From Rhodococcus sp. KBS0724 (GTDB taxonomy: Bacteria; Actinomycetota; Actinomycetes; Mycobacteriales; Mycobacteriaceae): a stretch of 64,000 nucleotides of DNA. Positions 1 through 28,180 of this stretch are shown piece after piece; positions within the stretch are counted from its first letter, which is position 1, and each line of letters begins with the position of its first letter. The notes under the pieces are model-generated. The model saw only the letters and a list, made by a program, of their open reading frames with translations, did no database searches and was not told the origin of the DNA. A program made the position numbers and the translations under genes. Where the stretch lies: positions 3,320,001 to 3,384,000 of the forward strand of contig NZ_VCBX02000001.1 in the NCBI RefSeq assembly GCF_005938745.2, written 5' to 3'.

Positions 1-19752
<19,752 letters not shown>

Positions 19753-20074
19753 CACAACCACCCCCGCGCGGTTCGCTGGGAATGGCGACCGAAAGGTGTG
19801 GTTCGGGGATTGAAGAAGTACATCGCACCGCCTCGACATCGAGAGTGGAAACCATGAACGACCCTGTACGAGCCCACCGGACCTCATTGATCGCGATACG
19901 TGCGCGATTGTGGGTCGGCTCGGAGTTCGAACCTCCCCGAAGGTCCGAACTGAAGGATTTAAGTTGTATCGCCTCGTGTGCCCACCGCTTATTCACGGCG
20001 GCGCGCACGGCTACAAAGTGATTGCCCAGACGGGGAGGATCGAAACACCGCGTCGATCGAAAGAAATTACCGGT
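19753..20074. promoter_or_regulatory. Leader/promoter region of the NRPS with an inverted repeat
   Basis: No gene is convincing in these 322 bases between the NRPS start and the zinc-ribbon gene. The main structure is an inverted repeat at 19925-19950: 10-base arms (GTTCGAACCT / AGGTCCGAAC, one mismatch) separated by CCCCGA, about 170 bases upstream of the NRPS start codon. It could be an operator or a structured leader. I cannot assign -35 and -10 boxes with confidence. Confidence 0.4.
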
Positions 20075-20416
20075 TCATCGGAAACGTTCGGCTTCGCGCG
20101 CGAGTACCGTCAACTGCTCGCACAACGCGAGAAGTTCGGCGGAATCAGCGCCCTCGGCGACTGCCGTGGCAACATCCTCGGCAGCACACCGAACTTCGAA
20201 CATGCGGTCCACCAACTCGACAGCCTCGGTCGCCGTCAGGATGACCGCGTCCGCCGGAACGCTGGTGCCCTTCACCGCATTGCGCTGCTCGTACGCACGC
20301 TGGCGACACGACTGACAGCAGTAACGACGCCGACGGCCGACGCCCACAGCCGGTACGCCGCGACCGCACCACGCGCAGGGGCTTGCGGCGCTTCTGGGGC
20401 GCGTGCTCGAGGTCAT
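20075..20416 (-). CDS. Small zinc-ribbon-like conserved protein (113 aa)
   Basis: An N-terminal CxxC (CAWCGRG, residues 14-20) is followed by an Arg-rich linker and a second pair, CCQSCRQRAYEQR (33-45), giving a treble-cleft or ribbon-like metal site. The C-terminal 55 residues are a helical region. The start ATG at 20416 was chosen because the protein pattern begins there; the frame is open further upstream, but that stretch overlaps the rbpA region and has no protein-like character. The gene is divergent from rbpA and upstream of the NRPS on the same strand. Function is unknown; a nucleic-acid-binding or structural role is only a guess. Confidence 0.7.
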   Translation of the reverse strand: MTSSTRPRSAASPCAWCGRGVPAVGVGRRRRYCCQSCRQRAYEQRNAVKGTSVPADAVILTATEAVELVDRMFEVRCAAEDVATAVAEGADSAELLALCEQLTVLAREAERFR

Positions 20417-20516
20417 GACTGGACACTTTACTCGAGATTCCGACGCCCTCGATGTCCGCTCGGATGTGAGCGCGCAGCACCCGGTAAGATGGGGAGGTTG
20501 CGTCTTCTCGCCACAC

Positions 20517-20545
20517 GGGAACCAATCCGGTGCTCGTGGCGTTGT
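20517..20545 (+). promoter_or_regulatory. ECF sigma (SigH/SigE/SigR-like) promoter of rbpA
   Basis: GGGAAC at 20517-20522, an 18-base spacer, then GTTG at 20541-20544. This matches the GGAAC-N18-GTT pattern of the thiol-stress and envelope-stress ECF sigma factors (SigR in Streptomyces, SigH/SigE in mycobacteria), known to drive rbpA in relatives. It lies about 75 bases upstream of the rbpA start codon. Confidence 0.65.
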
Positions 20546-20617
20546 AGATGAGTGTGAGCGTCTACTCCCCAAGACAGGGCGCCCACCAGCGGTGACGAAC
20601 GAAGAGAGGACACCACC

Positions 20618-20956
20618 ATGGCAGATCGCGTACTTCGAGGTAGCCGACTCGGAGCTGTGAGCTACGAGACCGACCGTGACCATGACCTCGCCCCCCGTCG
20701 TATGGCGAAGTACAAGTGCGACAACGGTGAGATCTTTGACATCCCGTTCGCCGACGACGCCGAGATCCCCGGTACGTGGATGTGCCGCAACGGCCTCGAG
20801 GGTTCCCTCATGGAGGGCACTGCGCCCGAAGCCAAGAAGGTCAAGCCGCCGCGCACCCACTGGGACATGCTGCTCGAGCGTCGTTCCGTCGAGGAGCTCG
20901 AAGAACTGTTGAAAGAGCGTCTCGATCTCCTGAAGGCGAAGCGCCGCGGAGCGTGA
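20618..20956 (+). CDS. rbpA: RNA polymerase-binding protein RbpA
   Basis: 112 residues that read almost like mycobacterial RbpA from end to end: MADRVLRGSRLGAVSYETDR at the N-terminus, a central core domain (DNGEIFDIPFADDAEIPGTW) and the C-terminal sigma-interaction domain (THWDMLLERRSVEELEELL). RbpA binds the principal sigma factor and the RNA polymerase beta subunits and stabilises the open promoter complex. The start ATG has a GAGAGGA ribosome site about 9 bases upstream. It is monocistronic, with its own promoter and a strong terminator. Confidence 0.98.
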   Translation: MADRVLRGSRLGAVSYETDRDHDLAPRRMAKYKCDNGEIFDIPFADDAEIPGTWMCRNGLEGSLMEGTAPEAKKVKPPRTHWDMLLERRSVEELEELLKERLDLLKAKRRGA

Positions 20957-20982
20957 TGCACTAGCACCACAGCGTGCACGTC

Positions 20983-21018
20983 GAAGACCGTCCGGCAATG
21001 TGCCGGGCGGTCTTTCTC
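20983..21018 (+). terminator. Intrinsic terminator after rbpA
   Basis: GAAGACCGTCCGGCA, a three-base loop, then TGCCGGGCGGTCTTTC: a near-perfect 14-pair stem followed by a short T-rich tail, 26 bases after the rbpA stop codon. The 250 bases from here to 21272 hold nothing else I can support. Confidence 0.85.
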
Positions 21019-21272
21019 GTTGCGTTCGATGCCGATGCGGTCCTTGTGTTGCAGCCATTGTCCACGAACCCTTCTTCGACGCCGACGTCACCCGAAAGCG
21101 TTTCCGCTCAGCGGTTTTCATCGTTCAGACAAGCACCCGTGCCGGTAGCGTCCCTCGCGCAAGTGTGCGGGAAAAGCCATCGGCACGGATATCTGTACCA
21201 GTGTTTGCTGTATCCCCGGACGGCTCGGATGCCAAACGTCACAGACAGGGCCCAGCTTCCTCCCTGGTGCGC

Positions 21273-22070
21273 TCAGGTCGTCCAGCGGCGCATCGCCACG
21301 TATCCCGCTGCTCCCACCACAATCAGCGCGACGCCCAGGGAAACCGGCGTCGAGTCCGTCACCAGCCCGGCCATACCGGTGATTGCTACGAAAACAGGGA
21401 CGAAATCGAACAGTCGAGCAATGGATTCCGGCGGCTCGACCGGAAACCCGAGTGCTTGGCCGGCCTTGCTCCGGGCGTAGCTCGGATACCACTCGGTGAA
21501 CGAGATAGCGAAGAACGTGCCCGCCAACTGCAGAATCCAACCCGTCCAGAAATTGCCGCTGTCGCCCAGCACTGCGTCGCCGATCAGTCCGACAATCGCG
21601 GACCAGGTGAAGGCCAGCGCCCAGACCGCGGTGATGACGTAATTGATCCGCAAGAACAGCGACGTGGTCCAGTACTCCTGCGGGGTGGATTCCTTTGCAT
21701 ATTGCATGGTGAACGGGTTGCGGAGCAGTATCGATCCGAAAGCGAAGACGACAAGCGCGACATTGGTGAGCTCACCGCCCCACAATTCGAACCACTCGAT
21801 CGTATTTGCCGAGGCGAACAGACCGATTCCTGCGAGAACGCCGAAGAAGAGGACATCGAACAGTTCCAGCAGTTTCAGAGTGCCGCCCCGCCGATGATTT
21901 GCGGCCAGTATCAGCAGCGATAACCCGAGTGCCGCTGCCGCGGATTCTTCGAAGCGTCCTGGTCCGGACAACAACGAGAGCAGAATCCACGGCGACAGTC
22001 CAGCAAGTGGAGACCGCAGAACCGCGTCGACAACGCTGGTTTTGTGGATGACACTCTGATCTTCGATCAT
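21273..22070 (-). CDS. Polytopic membrane protein of unknown function
   Basis: 265 residues with about seven hydrophobic segments, among them LSPWILLSLL, ALGLSLLIL, LFDVLFFGVLAGIGLF, VALVVFAFGSILL, YVITAVWALAFTW and the paired C-terminal VPVFVAITGMAGLV / LGVALIVVGAAGYVAM. No recognised family signature. It follows the TerD-like gene on the same strand with 65 bases between them and may be the last gene of that transcription unit. ATG at 22070. Confidence 0.75.
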   Translation of the reverse strand: MIEDQSVIHKTSVVDAVLRSPLAGLSPWILLSLLSGPGRFEESAAAALGLSLLILAANHRRGGTLKLLELFDVLFFGVLAGIGLFASANTIEWFELWGGELTNVALVVFAFGSILLRNPFTMQYAKESTPQEYWTTSLFLRINYVITAVWALAFTWSAIVGLIGDAVLGDSGNFWTGWILQLAGTFFAISFTEWYPSYARSKAGQALGFPVEPPESIARLFDFVPVFVAITGMAGLVTDSTPVSLGVALIVVGAAGYVAMRRWTT

Positions 22071-22135
22071 GGGAGACGCCCTTTGCTCGACTAGGTGTCA
22101 AGGCGAATACCCGAAATAGAAGACCGCAAGCCCTT

Positions 22136-23443
22136 TTAGCGGCGCTTCTTACCGGCGGGCTCGCACTTGCCGGCGTACTTGTCGAGGCCGATGCCCTTGT
22201 TCGCTTTCTTGCTGCGTCCCGTCGGGCCCGATTTAGGCCGCTGCACCCACTGGCCGGCGCTGTCCAGGCCGGGCATGCGCTCACTGAGCGTTCGGCTGTA
22301 CCGAGTCTCGCCGTCGACGGTCAGAACACCGTCCTGGACGTCGATGTGCGCGATGGTCGCCCAGAAGGAGTTCTTGCCGTTGCCGACAAACACGAGGATC
22401 TCGTCGGCGTCCGGACCGGGGAGTCCGTCCTTGCCGGCCTTGCCGTAGCGAATGGCGACGCGAGGTTTACCGAACGAGTCGATGGCCCCTGCCCCGTTGT
22501 CCACGCTCTGATAGACGTTGACCAGTAGATCGCCGTTTTCTTGTGGCAACACGCGGACCTGCTCGACAGCAGGCTTCTTCCCCTTGCCCGGACCGGCACT
22601 GTCACCGTAGTGGTAGATGTGCGGCCATGTATCAAGTCCGCCGCGATGATTCGGCTCACCACTGATGACGACGTAGTCGTTGGTCTCTTCGTTGCGGCAG
22701 AAGAAGTAGACGTCGAGGTCTCCTTCGCCGTACTTCTTGACCTTGCCGTTTCCGTCGTACGTCGCCCCGCGCCCATCCCATTCCAGGCCGACGGTCAACA
22801 CCCAACTGGGATCGCCCTGGCTCTTACGCAGGTCGATGCGCGCTGTCTTGTCCGGCGAGTCCTTGGTGAGGCTGACGGAGACTTTCTCGAAGCTGATCGT
22901 CGGAGCCGCACTGACAACGGGCGGCTCCGGTGCCACAGCAGCACTTGGCTCGTCGTCATCGACGTCGATACCGTGTTCGGCGGCAAAAGCTGCCAAACCG
23001 GCGCTGTACCCCTGTCCGACAGCGTCCAGGCGCCACCCTGCGCCGCGGCGATAGAGGGCTACCAACTGCAGCACTGTCTCGGTGCTCAAACCAGTTGGCA
23101 CAAAAGACAACTGCTGCGACGCACCACGAGCGTCGACGCGGATCGAGGTGACGTCCGAGAAGTTCTTGCCCTGAGCCTCGGTGCTGCCGGTCATCAGCAC
23201 GCGGTGAACGTCGGCAGGCACAGCCGCAAGGTCGATGGTGATCGTCTCGTCCGAAACGAGTACAACGCCAGGTGCTTTCGGGTTGTTGAAGAAGACGAAG
23301 TCGTCGTCGGTCCGGACTTTGCCGTCGGCGCCGAGCAGGACCGCCGCGATATCCACAACACCGCGAACGCTTCCGGTGTCGAGCGCGATGGTGTAACTCG
23401 AATCCACCAGGTCAGTTTTCGAGCCCTTGGTTACGTCAGTCAT
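22136..23443 (-). CDS. TerD-family stress protein
   Basis: 435 residues. The N-terminal TerD-like domain (about 1-160) has the VLLGADGKVRTDDDFVFFNN signature of the calcium-binding TerD fold and the usual ending ATRVDARG-like stretch. A linker rich in Glu, Ala and Pro leads to a second, TerD-related C-terminal domain (about 190-390) with GLEWDGRGATYD and DLDVYFFCRN, ending in a Lys-rich tail. TerD proteins are linked to tellurite resistance and general stress. The start chosen is the ATG at 23443 with AGGAGAG just upstream, rather than an in-frame start 11 codons earlier without one. It overlaps the end of lnt by 8 bases, implying coupled translation. Confidence 0.85.
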   Translation of the reverse strand: MTDVTKGSKTDLVDSSYTIALDTGSVRGVVDIAAVLLGADGKVRTDDDFVFFNNPKAPGVVLVSDETITIDLAAVPADVHRVLMTGSTEAQGKNFSDVTSIRVDARGASQQLSFVPTGLSTETVLQLVALYRRGAGWRLDAVGQGYSAGLAAFAAEHGIDVDDDEPSAAVAPEPPVVSAAPTISFEKVSVSLTKDSPDKTARIDLRKSQGDPSWVLTVGLEWDGRGATYDGNGKVKKYGEGDLDVYFFCRNEETNDYVVISGEPNHRGGLDTWPHIYHYGDSAGPGKGKKPAVEQVRVLPQENGDLLVNVYQSVDNGAGAIDSFGKPRVAIRYGKAGKDGLPGPDADEILVFVGNGKNSFWATIAHIDVQDGVLTVDGETRYSRTLSERMPGLDSAGQWVQRPKSGPTGRSKKANKGIGLDKYAGKCEPAGKKRR

Positions 23444-25037
23444 TGCTCTCTCCTGTTTCGGGAAGGGCGGGTTCACGTCGTCGGGAAATCACTGCCATCA
23501 CTATTGCGCCCGCAGCGAGGAGGCACAGGACTACCTCGGGTGCGGGGCCGAGCTTTGTTGCAAGGGTGGTCTCGGTCGAGAGTGGCACGTCGGCAACTAA
23601 GTACTCGGGGACGAACATATCCGTCTCCGAGGTGACGGAACCGTCCGGCGAGATGATGGCACTGACACCACTCGTGGCTGCGACAACTACCGCCCGGCCG
23701 TGTTCGACGGCACGTACTCGCGACATCGCCAACTGCTGGTATGTCATCTCCGTATCGCCGAACGTCGCATTGTTGGTCGGTACGGCAAGAATTTGCGCCC
23801 CATTGCGAACTGATTCCTGGAAGGCCCGGTCGAAGGCCACCTCGTAACACGTGGCGATCCCGATAGGCACACCGGCAGCGTGAACAACGCCATTGCCGTC
23901 GCCGGGTACGAAGTTGCCGGCTCGGTCGGCATACTCGGAAAACTTCCGGAAGAAATCGCGGTACGGCAGGTACTCGCCGAACGGCTGGATGATCTTCTTG
24001 TCGTGCTGTTCCTGTGGACCCTTGTTTCCGTCCCAGACGATCACGGAGTTTGTGGTCGTCCGGTCGGCGTTGACCAGCACGGTACCGACCAGGATCGGCG
24101 CACCGATCGACACGGACGCGCGAGTGATGTCGGCTGCCGCGTCCACGTTGCGCAGCGGATCGATGTCCGACGCGTTTTCCGGCCAGATGACAATGTCGGG
24201 TTGTTTGACGCGTCCGGCGTCGACCTCGTCGGCGAGCCTCAGGGTTTCGGCAACGTGGTTGTCGAGCACCTGCTTGCGCTGGGAATTGAAGTCCAACCCC
24301 AACCGCGGGACACTGCCCTGAATTGCGGCGACGGTAATCGTCTTCTCACCGGAGTCCATAGTCGCGAGGAACGGCGACACGATTACAGCCAGCAGAACCG
24401 GTACGACGGCTGCGGCAATCGCTCCCACAAATCCCTTGTCCCAGCGTTTGTTTGCAACGGCGATCGCCGCCGCAGCCAACCCTGTCCCCGTGAGTGCCAC
24501 CGCAAAACTGAGCAGTGGAGCCCCGCCGAGACTGGCCAACGGGAGAAGCAAGCCTTCGGATTGGCCGAATGCAAGCCTGCCCCAGGGGAATCCGCCGAAC
24601 GGCACGCTCGAGCGTAACCACTCGGTCAGCGTCCAGGTCGCGGCAATCCACAACGGAGCCCACGGCGACCGCGACACCAGCACCGCCAGTAGCCCGAACA
24701 ATCCGATGAACAGTGACTCCACCGCGGCAAGAGCTATCCACGGCAACGCGCCGACAAACACACCGATCCACGGGAGCAACGGAATCAGAAAGCCGAGACC
24801 CGCCAGGTAGCCGTATCCGAAGCCGGCTCGCAGCCTCAGTCCCCCGCGGCCGAAGTTCGTGAGAACGCACGTCAGGAGAGCAATGCCCACCGGAGCGAGA
24901 AACCACAGGGGGCGTGGCGGAAATCCCGCAAAGATCAGAAATCCGCCGGCCGCGGAGTAGAGCGACCGCAGCCAGATCGAATCAGTCAGAAGGGCCGTCA
25001 GTCGGGAGCGCTCACCGACAATGGGCTCAACGCTCAT
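23436..25037 (-). CDS. lnt: Apolipoprotein N-acyltransferase
   Basis: 533 residues: an N-terminal membrane region of about six to seven helices and a carbon-nitrogen hydrolase domain that would face the outside. It adds the third acyl chain to the N-terminal cysteine of lipoproteins. The catalytic triad expected for Lnt is visible: Glu in IVIWPENASD, Lys in QHDKKIIQPFGEYLP and Cys in GIATCYEVAFD. The start ATG at 25037 overlaps the end of the amidohydrolase gene by 11 bases. In mycobacteria Lnt is joined or adjacent to the Ppm1 mannosyltransferase; here Lnt is free-standing and followed by a TerD-like gene. Confidence 0.95.
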   Translation of the reverse strand: MSVEPIVGERSRLTALLTDSIWLRSLYSAAGGFLIFAGFPPRPLWFLAPVGIALLTCVLTNFGRGGLRLRAGFGYGYLAGLGFLIPLLPWIGVFVGALPWIALAAVESLFIGLFGLLAVLVSRSPWAPLWIAATWTLTEWLRSSVPFGGFPWGRLAFGQSEGLLLPLASLGGAPLLSFAVALTGTGLAAAAIAVANKRWDKGFVGAIAAAVVPVLLAVIVSPFLATMDSGEKTITVAAIQGSVPRLGLDFNSQRKQVLDNHVAETLRLADEVDAGRVKQPDIVIWPENASDIDPLRNVDAAADITRASVSIGAPILVGTVLVNADRTTTNSVIVWDGNKGPQEQHDKKIIQPFGEYLPYRDFFRKFSEYADRAGNFVPGDGNGVVHAAGVPIGIATCYEVAFDRAFQESVRNGAQILAVPTNNATFGDTEMTYQQLAMSRVRAVEHGRAVVVAATSGVSAIISPDGSVTSETDMFVPEYLVADVPLSTETTLATKLGPAPEVVLCLLAAGAIVMAVISRRREPALPETGESND

Positions 25038-26634
25038 AAACGACGCGTCCGCGATGCACCGATCGAACGCACACCGGGGCCGGCGCATCGGCGTCGAGCT
25101 TCGGTAGTGCCGGGACGCGCGAGCGCGGATCGGTCGACCATCGCTGGACCGAGTCGGCGGGAGCGCTCACCTCGAGGTCGCCCGCTTCCCAAATGACGTA
25201 CGACGCCGGTGCACCCGGGTTGAGTGTTCCGGCCGCGCCGTCGCGCACTCCACCGGCGCGCCAGGCGCCGCGGGTTGCGGCTGAGAACGCTGCGCGAGGT
25301 GAGATGCCACTTCCGTCGGTGCGGTGATGTACTGCGGCTCGCAGCATCGCCCACGGTTCCACCGGAGTGACCGGTGCGTCGGAACTGAAGGCGAGGGACA
25401 CGCCGGTGGAAGCTGCCGGGGCAAACGGGTTCAGTGCAACGGCGCGTTCGCTGCCCAGTCGAGTGGCGTACAGGCCGTCGGTGCCGCCCCACAGTTCGTC
25501 GAAAACCGGCTGGACGCTGGCGATGACGCCGAGCGCGGCAAAGGTTTCGGCATCTGCGATCGACATCATTTCGGCGTGCTCGAGGCGGTGGCCGAGAGCG
25601 GCGACCTTGGGTCCGCCGAGTTCGTCGGCAACCTGTCGGAAGGCTTTCGCTGCGGCGGAGACGGCGGCATCACCAATTGCGTGAAAACCGGCCTGGATGC
25701 CGGCGAGGGTGCAGGCGCGAATGTGCGCGGCGATGCCGTCGACGCCCAAGTAGGCGTTTCCGGTCGAATCCGGTTGATCTGCATAGGGTTCGGTGAGCCA
25801 GGCAGTATGCGATCCCAGTGAACCGTCGATGAAGAGGTCACCGCCAAGTCCGTGAGCGCCTGTCTTGTCGAGGAGCGCCTGCGCGTCTTCCGCGGTGCTG
25901 ACGTGCTCACCCCAGTAGCCGCGGACCTCGACGCCGTGATCGTGGGCGAGGAGTTCCTGAAAGTCGGTGAGGCCCGAGATGTCCGGGCCGCCGCACTCGT
26001 GTACGGCGACGATTCCGCGTGACGCGCAGAGATCGAGGGCGGCGGTGCGAGCCGCGGCGCGCTGATCTGCCGTGAGCAGGTTGCGTGCGGCGGCGCGGGC
26101 GAGGTGGTGAGCGTCGAAGGTGAGCGGGCCGTCTGGCGAGTAACCGGCCTCGTTGGCCAGTCCGGTTATCCCGTCCCGCAGCGTGCTCGAGCAGACGGCT
26201 GAGTGCACGTCGATCCGGGATAGATACACCTTGCGTCCGGGGGCCGCAGTATCGAGGTCAGCCGTCGACGGCGCAGTACTGCCGGCCCATTCGGTATCGT
26301 CCCACCCGTGCCCCCAGATGACGGCGTCCGGGTTGGCGTCAGCGAATGCCGTTACCCGCGAAAGGCATTCGTCGAGCGACTGGGTGCCGACGAGATCAAG
26401 TCCGACAATCGACAATCCCAGAGCAGTGATGTGGACGTGGGTGTCGACAAACCCCGGGGTGACAAATGCACCGCCGAGATCTTCGATCTCGGCGCCGGGA
26501 TGCAGTGCCCTTCCGGCGCGTTCGTCACCTACCCAGACGACGGTGCCGTCGGTGATGGCGAGTGAAGTCGCGTCAGGTGCAAAGGAACTGTAGATCCGGC
26601 CGTTGACCAGCAGTCGAGTAGTCACAAGGGCCAA
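25027..26634 (-). CDS. Metal-dependent amidohydrolase (YtcJ-type)
   Basis: 535 residues of the amidohydrolase superfamily, YtcJ/amidohydrolase_3 type. The metal-binding HxH follows the first strand (FVDTHVHITALG), further histidines appear in GHGWDD and in GFHAIGDAAV and GHRLEHAEM, and a late Asp in AFSSDAPVTP completes the usual metal set. The substrate is unknown. The frame opens with a TTG at 26634; a GTG at 26625 is an equally good candidate and would remove three residues. It lies 9 bases after the stop of the FxsA gene and overlaps lnt, so it belongs to one transcription unit. Confidence 0.85.
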   Translation of the reverse strand: MALVTTRLLVNGRIYSSFAPDATSLAITDGTVVWVGDERAGRALHPGAEIEDLGGAFVTPGFVDTHVHITALGLSIVGLDLVGTQSLDECLSRVTAFADANPDAVIWGHGWDDTEWAGSTAPSTADLDTAAPGRKVYLSRIDVHSAVCSSTLRDGITGLANEAGYSPDGPLTFDAHHLARAAARNLLTADQRAAARTAALDLCASRGIVAVHECGGPDISGLTDFQELLAHDHGVEVRGYWGEHVSTAEDAQALLDKTGAHGLGGDLFIDGSLGSHTAWLTEPYADQPDSTGNAYLGVDGIAAHIRACTLAGIQAGFHAIGDAAVSAAAKAFRQVADELGGPKVAALGHRLEHAEMMSIADAETFAALGVIASVQPVFDELWGGTDGLYATRLGSERAVALNPFAPAASTGVSLAFSSDAPVTPVEPWAMLRAAVHHRTDGSGISPRAAFSAATRGAWRAGGVRDGAAGTLNPGAPASYVIWEAGDLEVSAPADSVQRWSTDPRSRVPALPKLDADAPAPVCVRSVHRGRVVYER

Positions 26635-26643
26635 GTCTGCCTG

Positions 26644-27207
26644 CTAGTACTGCGGCCCCCGCGAACGGGTAGGTGTATCCGTGTCGAGAATCTCACCTTC
26701 GAGGACGAGTTCTTTGCCGTTGCTTGCGACATATTCGGTGGTAGCGGTAGGTGTTTCGACGATGATCTCGCCGTCGATGACCTCACCGTTTCCGCGCATC
26801 CGTGCTGCGTATCCGACGGTGCCGGCAAAGGCGTCACCACCTGCTGCGAATGCTGCCGCACGCTTGCCCGCCAGAAGAACAGCCAGGGGACGCAGTGCCC
26901 ATCGGGTCGGGGGAATCAGCAGAAGCAGACCCAGGACCGACGTGACAAGACCGGGGACGAACATCAACGCGGAACCAGCGGCCACGAGGGCGCCGTCTGC
27001 GACAGCAAGTGACGGCGAGCCTTCGCCGCGTGTTGCTTTGCGGAATCCGTCCATGACTTTGCGCCACTGCGAACGCATGAGCACCAGCCCGACCAGTGAA
27101 CCGGCCAGGAAAAGCAAGATTGTCCAGGCAATGCCGATGGCGTTGCCCACGATGACAAGTGCGGCGATCTCGACGATCACATAAAGCAGGAACAAGGCGG
27201 CGATCAT
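26644..27207 (-). CDS. fxsA: FxsA family membrane protein
   Basis: 187 residues. Two tightly spaced N-terminal hydrophobic segments (LFLLYVIVEIAALVIVG, IAWTILLFLAGSLVGLVLM) and a further pair (LMFVPGLVTSVLGLLLLIPP) with the FxsA family pattern, then a hydrophilic acidic tail. FxsA relieves phage exclusion when overexpressed in E. coli; its normal role is unclear. ATG at 27207 with AGGGGAC upstream was preferred over an in-frame start 34 codons earlier. First gene of the minus-strand unit fxsA-amidohydrolase-lnt-terD. Confidence 0.9.
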   Translation of the reverse strand: MIAALFLLYVIVEIAALVIVGNAIGIAWTILLFLAGSLVGLVLMRSQWRKVMDGFRKATRGEGSPSLAVADGALVAAGSALMFVPGLVTSVLGLLLLIPPTRWALRPLAVLLAGKRAAAFAAGGDAFAGTVGYAARMRGNGEVIDGEIIVETPTATTEYVASNGKELVLEGEILDTDTPTRSRGPQY

Positions 27208-27353
27208 GACGTCCCCTTTCAGACGGTCTACCAGTACAACGCACGACGGTCCGGTTTTTCTCCCGAGCTGCCCACATTGCCTGTGTAGTGAGTCACTTCT
27301 GCGCTTCAATCGGTGTGCGCGGCGGTAACTAACGCTCCGCTAACAATCTAACC

Positions 27354-27370
27354 CTAAAGTTGACCTTTAG
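27354..27370. promoter_or_regulatory. Perfect inverted repeat in the fxsA / secreted-protein divergent region
   Basis: CTAAAG-TTGAC-CTTTAG, perfect 6-base arms around a 5-base spacer that itself carries a TTGACC -35-like sequence for the plus strand. It lies between the divergent fxsA and the secreted-protein gene and could be a regulator site. No known consensus was recognised. Confidence 0.35.
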
Positions 27371-27438
27371 ACTCTGCGTGTGGTCAAGTCGTTTCAGCCC
27401 GCTTTCCAGCGGACCCAGTGAACGTGAAGGAGCCCGAC

Positions 27439-28131
27439 ATGAGCCGACTCCCCGGCAAGAGACTTTCCCGACGTCTACCCGCTGCGCTTGCCGGCGCTGC
27501 CGCCGTCGTAGCCCTGACTGCAGGATCTACCCTGTTCGGAGCCGGTACTGCGGCAGCAGATCCCGAGACACCTGCCGAGTTCACGGTGCCCGTCGAGATC
27601 AATGTGCCCACCGACCTCGCAGCACTGATCGGTCAAGCCGCCGCAATCTCTCCCGAAGCGACTGCTGCGTTGAATCAGTTGATCGGCACGACGGCAGCTG
27701 ACCAGATCGCTGACGCATTGGGCGTTGATCTCGGCTTCACGACACCGGTGCAGTTCATGTATCCCGCACCGACGGTTGGTTGTGGGCTCGACGGACAGAT
27801 GGCGACGGTGACTCTGGCAACGGCGCAGTCGGGACCCAACTTCCCGGTGGGTCCGCTGGTGAAGGACGATCAACTTCGCTTCCAGGCGATTCCTGCGTAC
27901 CTCGGGATTCCGAAGACCTCCGGCTTGAGTGTCGCCTGGATCAACACCAGTACCTTCAAGGGCGGAATCGTTCCCCTCGACGAGACCCTCCCTATCGTGG
28001 ACACTCCCCTGTTGTCGAAGGTGGTCGACACCGGCGACGGCAAGGTCCTGGCCACGATGTTCGGCAAGGTCGACTACACCGACGGAAAGTCCTGCATCGT
28101 GCTTCCGACGGTCGGCTCCTTCGACGCCTGA
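27439..28131 (+). CDS. Secreted protein of unknown function
   Basis: 230 residues. A basic N-terminus (with RR in SRRLPAAL) is followed by an Ala-rich hydrophobic core and a signal peptidase site after about residue 41 (GTAAAD). The mature protein is neutral to acidic with two cysteines (VGCGLDG, KSCIVLP) that could form a disulfide. I do not recognise the family beyond secreted actinobacterial proteins of this size. ATG at 27439 has AAGGAG 7 bases upstream, which decides the start. Confidence 0.85.
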   Translation: MSRLPGKRLSRRLPAALAGAAAVVALTAGSTLFGAGTAAADPETPAEFTVPVEINVPTDLAALIGQAAAISPEATAALNQLIGTTAADQIADALGVDLGFTTPVQFMYPAPTVGCGLDGQMATVTLATAQSGPNFPVGPLVKDDQLRFQAIPAYLGIPKTSGLSVAWINTSTFKGGIVPLDETLPIVDTPLLSKVVDTGDGKVLATMFGKVDYTDGKSCIVLPTVGSFDA

Positions 28132-28140
28132 GCCTGAATC

Positions 28141-28180
28141 GGCCTACGAGCCGGGAGTAACCAACCCGGTCTCGTAGGCC
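28141..28180. terminator. Bidirectional terminator shared by convergent genes
   Basis: GGCCTACGAG.CCGGG, a 9-base loop, then CCCGG.CTCGTAGGCC: a strong stem of about 15 pairs, 10 bases after the secreted protein stop. The right arm and loop also encode the last residues and stop codon of the response regulator on the other strand. Confidence 0.75.

Noticed and set aside
20417..21121. N-terminal extension of the zinc-ribbon protein to 348 residues
   Set aside because: It would run antisense through rbpA and its promoter and has no protein character; the ATG at 20416 fits the conserved part.
21000..21923. 307-codon plus-strand frame
   Set aside because: Antisense to the membrane protein at 21273-22070, whose hydrophobic helices are clear.
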